7,901 nt of DNA, taken from Eubacterium sp. (lineage in GTDB: Bacteria; Bacillota; Clostridia; Lachnospirales; Lachnospiraceae). The DNA is taken from NCBI GenBank assembly GCA_003520145.1, contig DOVJ01000133.1:338-8238 (forward strand). Direction: 5' to 3'. Positions 6,542 through 7,901 of this stretch are shown here, in pieces (position 1 is the stretch's first letter; every line of letters starts with the position of its first letter). Under the pieces are notes generated by a model, which saw only the letters and a program-made list of their open reading frames with translations, was not told the DNA's origin and did no database searches. The position numbers and the translations under genes were made by a program.

Positions 6542-6634
6542 CACAAATTTAACGCAAATCCCCATTCGTTTTTACTAAAATTCTACGCAAATCCCCATTC
6601 ATTTTCATCAAAATTCTACGCAAATCCCCGCTCA
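6519..6634 (-). repeat. Four direct repeats, 17-bp core at exact 33-bp period (iteron-like)
   Basis: The core, CGAATGGGGATTTGCGT on the minus strand, occurs at 6519-6535 and 6552-6568 (identical), 6585-6601 (one change, T at the first position) and 6618-6634 (changes at the first, fourth and fifth positions). Start-to-start distance is 33 bp in all three intervals, about three helical turns, so all copies face the same side of the DNA. The 16 bases between cores are less conserved; the two farthest from the ATPase share AGAATTTT followed by an A-rich end. The core is not palindromic. The array joins the end of the repair gene to the promoter of the ATPase gene. On the minus strand each unit read in the repair gene's frame encodes E-(R/W)-G-F-A, followed by a stop directly or after one Leu in three of the four units. 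Confidence 0.9.
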
Positions 6635-7326
6635 GTATTTTTTAATCCCCTCAGATACTCTTTCTTCTCATCACTTATCCTATTACTCTCTATTGCCTTC
6701 TGAATCGTCTTGTTATGAATCCACGGCTCAAGCCTCGACTTCTCCAGATAGACAATCGCATCATCATACTGCTTTGCAAGTGCAGTAGCAAAGTACCAGG
6801 CAACCATCATTCGCACATAGTATTCTTCTGACGAAACATCGGCTACCATCTCAAGGTACTCCATCGAGAAGTCAGAATCGAGATAGTGTTGCATAAGCAT
6901 CCCTATAGCAAACCTGACTGTGTACACCTCATCAGATTTAATCCACTTTTTAATCAAATCCAAAAGTTCCACCTTATGCTTTGCAAAGACCTTAGGAGAC
7001 ATCTGATCACAGGTAGCCCAGTTATCTACATAGGGAAGAAAAGCATTAAGACTGGTAATACACTCATCCAGGTCCTTTAGTCCAGATATTACAAATGCAT
7101 GAAGCTGATTCTCATCAAAGTACCTATGTGGAAGTTCTGCTAAAAACTCCTCATATGTGCCGTCTTTGAGCATACGCTTTGCAAGGCTGCGAAGTTTTGG
7201 AGTTCTTACGCCTATCATGTTTTCTATGGGAACACTTGGAATAAGCTTGCTTTGAAAATCCCTATATGATATGTCTTGCATAGCCAAAAGCTCATCGTGT
7301 ATCTTCTTCATAATATCGCCCTTCAT
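6616..7326 (-). CDS. AlkD-like DNA alkylation repair protein (HEAT-like repeats)
   Basis: This 236-residue protein of the DNA_alkylation_repair family folds, by family analogy, into HEAT-like helical repeats and removes 3- or 7-alkylated purines from DNA. Landmarks include YRDFQSKLIP (21-30), GVRTPKLRSLAK (39-50), DNWATCD (101-107) and NKTIQKAI (205-212). Trp103, Asp107, Arg138 and Trp177 correspond in order and approximate spacing to the functional Trp/Asp/Arg/Trp set of Bacillus AlkD. The ATG at 7326 overlaps the TGA of the EAL gene (ATGA), with a GAGG-containing site about 9 nt upstream. An in-frame ATG at 7311 (MKKIHDELL) with AAGGG just upstream is an alternative and fits the family N-terminus slightly better. 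The last residues, ERGFA plus part of the TAG stop, are encoded by the fourth copy of the downstream direct repeat. The end therefore appears to have been added or replaced by the repeat. Confidence 0.9.
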   Translation of the reverse strand: MKGDIMKKIHDELLAMQDISYRDFQSKLIPSVPIENMIGVRTPKLRSLAKRMLKDGTYEEFLAELPHRYFDENQLHAFVISGLKDLDECITSLNAFLPYVDNWATCDQMSPKVFAKHKVELLDLIKKWIKSDEVYTVRFAIGMLMQHYLDSDFSMEYLEMVADVSSEEYYVRMMVAWYFATALAKQYDDAIVYLEKSRLEPWIHNKTIQKAIESNRISDEKKEYLRGLKNTERGFA

Positions 7327-7901
7327 TTGTCTCTTCCTCGTGAAAGCCTCTTTTCATATTCCTCAACAGGCATAGGCTTTGCGAAATAATACCCCTGTAT
7401 CATATCACATCCAAGTTCAGCTAAGAAATCAACCTGTTCCTTCACTTCCACGCCTTCGGCTACGGTCTTCATGTTAAGCCCTTTAGCAAGCCTTATAGCC
7501 TCAGATACTACTATCTCTCTTCTATCGCCTGCAGTCTCTCCTCTGAAGAACTCAGCATCAAGCTTGAGGACATCAAGCGGCATATCCTTGAGAGAATTCA
7601 GTGAAGAATAACCTGAACCAAAGTCATCCATAGATACGCTGAAGCCATAGCTTCTTAGCTTTTCTATGGTATCTATCATAGCTTTCTTATTATCAAAGAA
7701 TGCGCTTTCTGTAAGCTCTATCTCTATAAAAGAGCGGTCAGCACCCTCTTCATCAACGATGGCTTTGATCTGTTCTGCAAGATCATCCTCCATGAAGTGA
7801 GCTCTTGAAACATTGACAGAGACTGGCACGATACTGTATCCAAGATCCGCAAATTTCTTCTGATCTCTCGCCACGTGTCTTAACATATAGTGATCTATCT
7901 C
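7323..7901 (-). CDS. EAL-domain c-di-GMP phosphodiesterase, 5' end outside window
   Basis: The minus-strand frame is open to the window edge. The visible C-terminal 192 codons begin EIDHYMLRHV, so the methionine at 7886 is internal and the true start lies beyond 7901. Motifs of an active EAL domain are present in order: SVNVSRAHF (catalytic-site Asn), ELTES, MDDFGSGYSSL (the DDFG metal and loop-6 region), LKLDAEF (conserved Lys), TVAEGVE and IQGYYFAKPMP. The EAL signature itself is upstream and unseen. All visible metal and substrate residues look intact, so hydrolysis of c-di-GMP to pGpG is likely. N-terminal GGDEF, PAS or membrane sensor domains may exist outside the window. It is translationally coupled to the alkylation repair gene through a 4-base ATGA overlap. 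Confidence 0.93.
   Translation of the reverse strand, partial: EIDHYMLRHVARDQKKFADLGYSIVPVSVNVSRAHFMEDDLAEQIKAIVDEEGADRSFIEIELTESAFFDNKKAMIDTIEKLRSYGFSVSMDDFGSGYSSLNSLKDMPLDVLKLDAEFFRGETAGDRREIVVSEAIRLAKGLNMKTVAEGVEVKEQVDFLAELGCDMIQGYYFAKPMPVEEYEKRLSRGRDK

Noticed and set aside
6519..6634. CRISPR array
   Set aside because: The core is only 17 bp and the intervening 16 bases are partly similar to each other and A/T-rich rather than unique spacers. There are no cas genes, and the array overlaps a coding end and a promoter.
6644..6650. A fifth repeat copy inside the repair gene (GGGGATT on the minus strand)
   Set aside because: Only seven bases match and the offset from copy four is 21 bp instead of 33, so a chance similarity is more likely.
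6488..6703. Plus-strand reading frame with a repeated N-A-N-P-H-S peptide at 11-residue period
   Set aside because: It is the translation of the 33-bp DNA repeat on the strand opposite the repair gene and the ATPase promoter. It lacks a ribosome binding site, and the periodicity is fully explained by the DNA array.

Overview
The window looks like a stretch of a low-to-mid GC Gram-positive chromosome, most likely a Clostridia member of the Lachnospiraceae type. This is inferred from strong GGAGG/AGAGG-type ribosome binding sites, sigma-A-like promoters, and the gene set (membrane-anchored VanY-type carboxypeptidase, PlsC, EAL protein, YbhJ-type aconitase homologue, AAA_14/DUF4143 ATPase). No rRNA, tRNA, CRISPR array, transposase or phage gene was recognised.

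Left block (1-3333, minus strand, read right to left): an integral-membrane acyltransferase-3 protein overlaps a HIT-family protein by 4 bases (ATGA). An aconitase-superfamily hydratase follows, with its own promoter and a dyad-symmetric leader; its 3' end lies beyond base 1. Middle block (3402-5071, plus strand): a divergent promoter region with a perfect 9-bp inverted repeat separates the acyltransferase from a two-gene envelope unit, plsC (phosphatidic acid synthesis) and a VanY-like D,D-carboxypeptidase (peptidoglycan trimming). A strong bidirectional terminator at 5084-5136 closes this unit and the converging unit.

Right block (5149-7901, minus strand): a partial EAL c-di-GMP phosphodiesterase overlaps an AlkD-like DNA alkylation repair gene by 4 bases (ATGA). 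The repair gene ends inside an array of four direct repeats with an exact 33-bp period. The array leads into the promoter of a COG1373-type ATPase (AAA_14 + DUF4143, with an intact Walker A/B and a PD-(D/E)XK-like C-terminus). The repeat copy nearest the ATPase exactly fills the 17-bp spacer between its -35 (TTTACA) and -10 (TATAAT) boxes. The copy farthest from it encodes the last residues and part of the stop codon of the repair gene.

The most interesting object is therefore the 5149-6634 segment: an AT-rich ATPase gene with an iteron-like promoter array, between a bidirectional terminator and a repair gene whose 3' end is made of the repeat. Its function is unknown. A self-regulating, possibly horizontally acquired cassette is an inference, not something the sequence proves.
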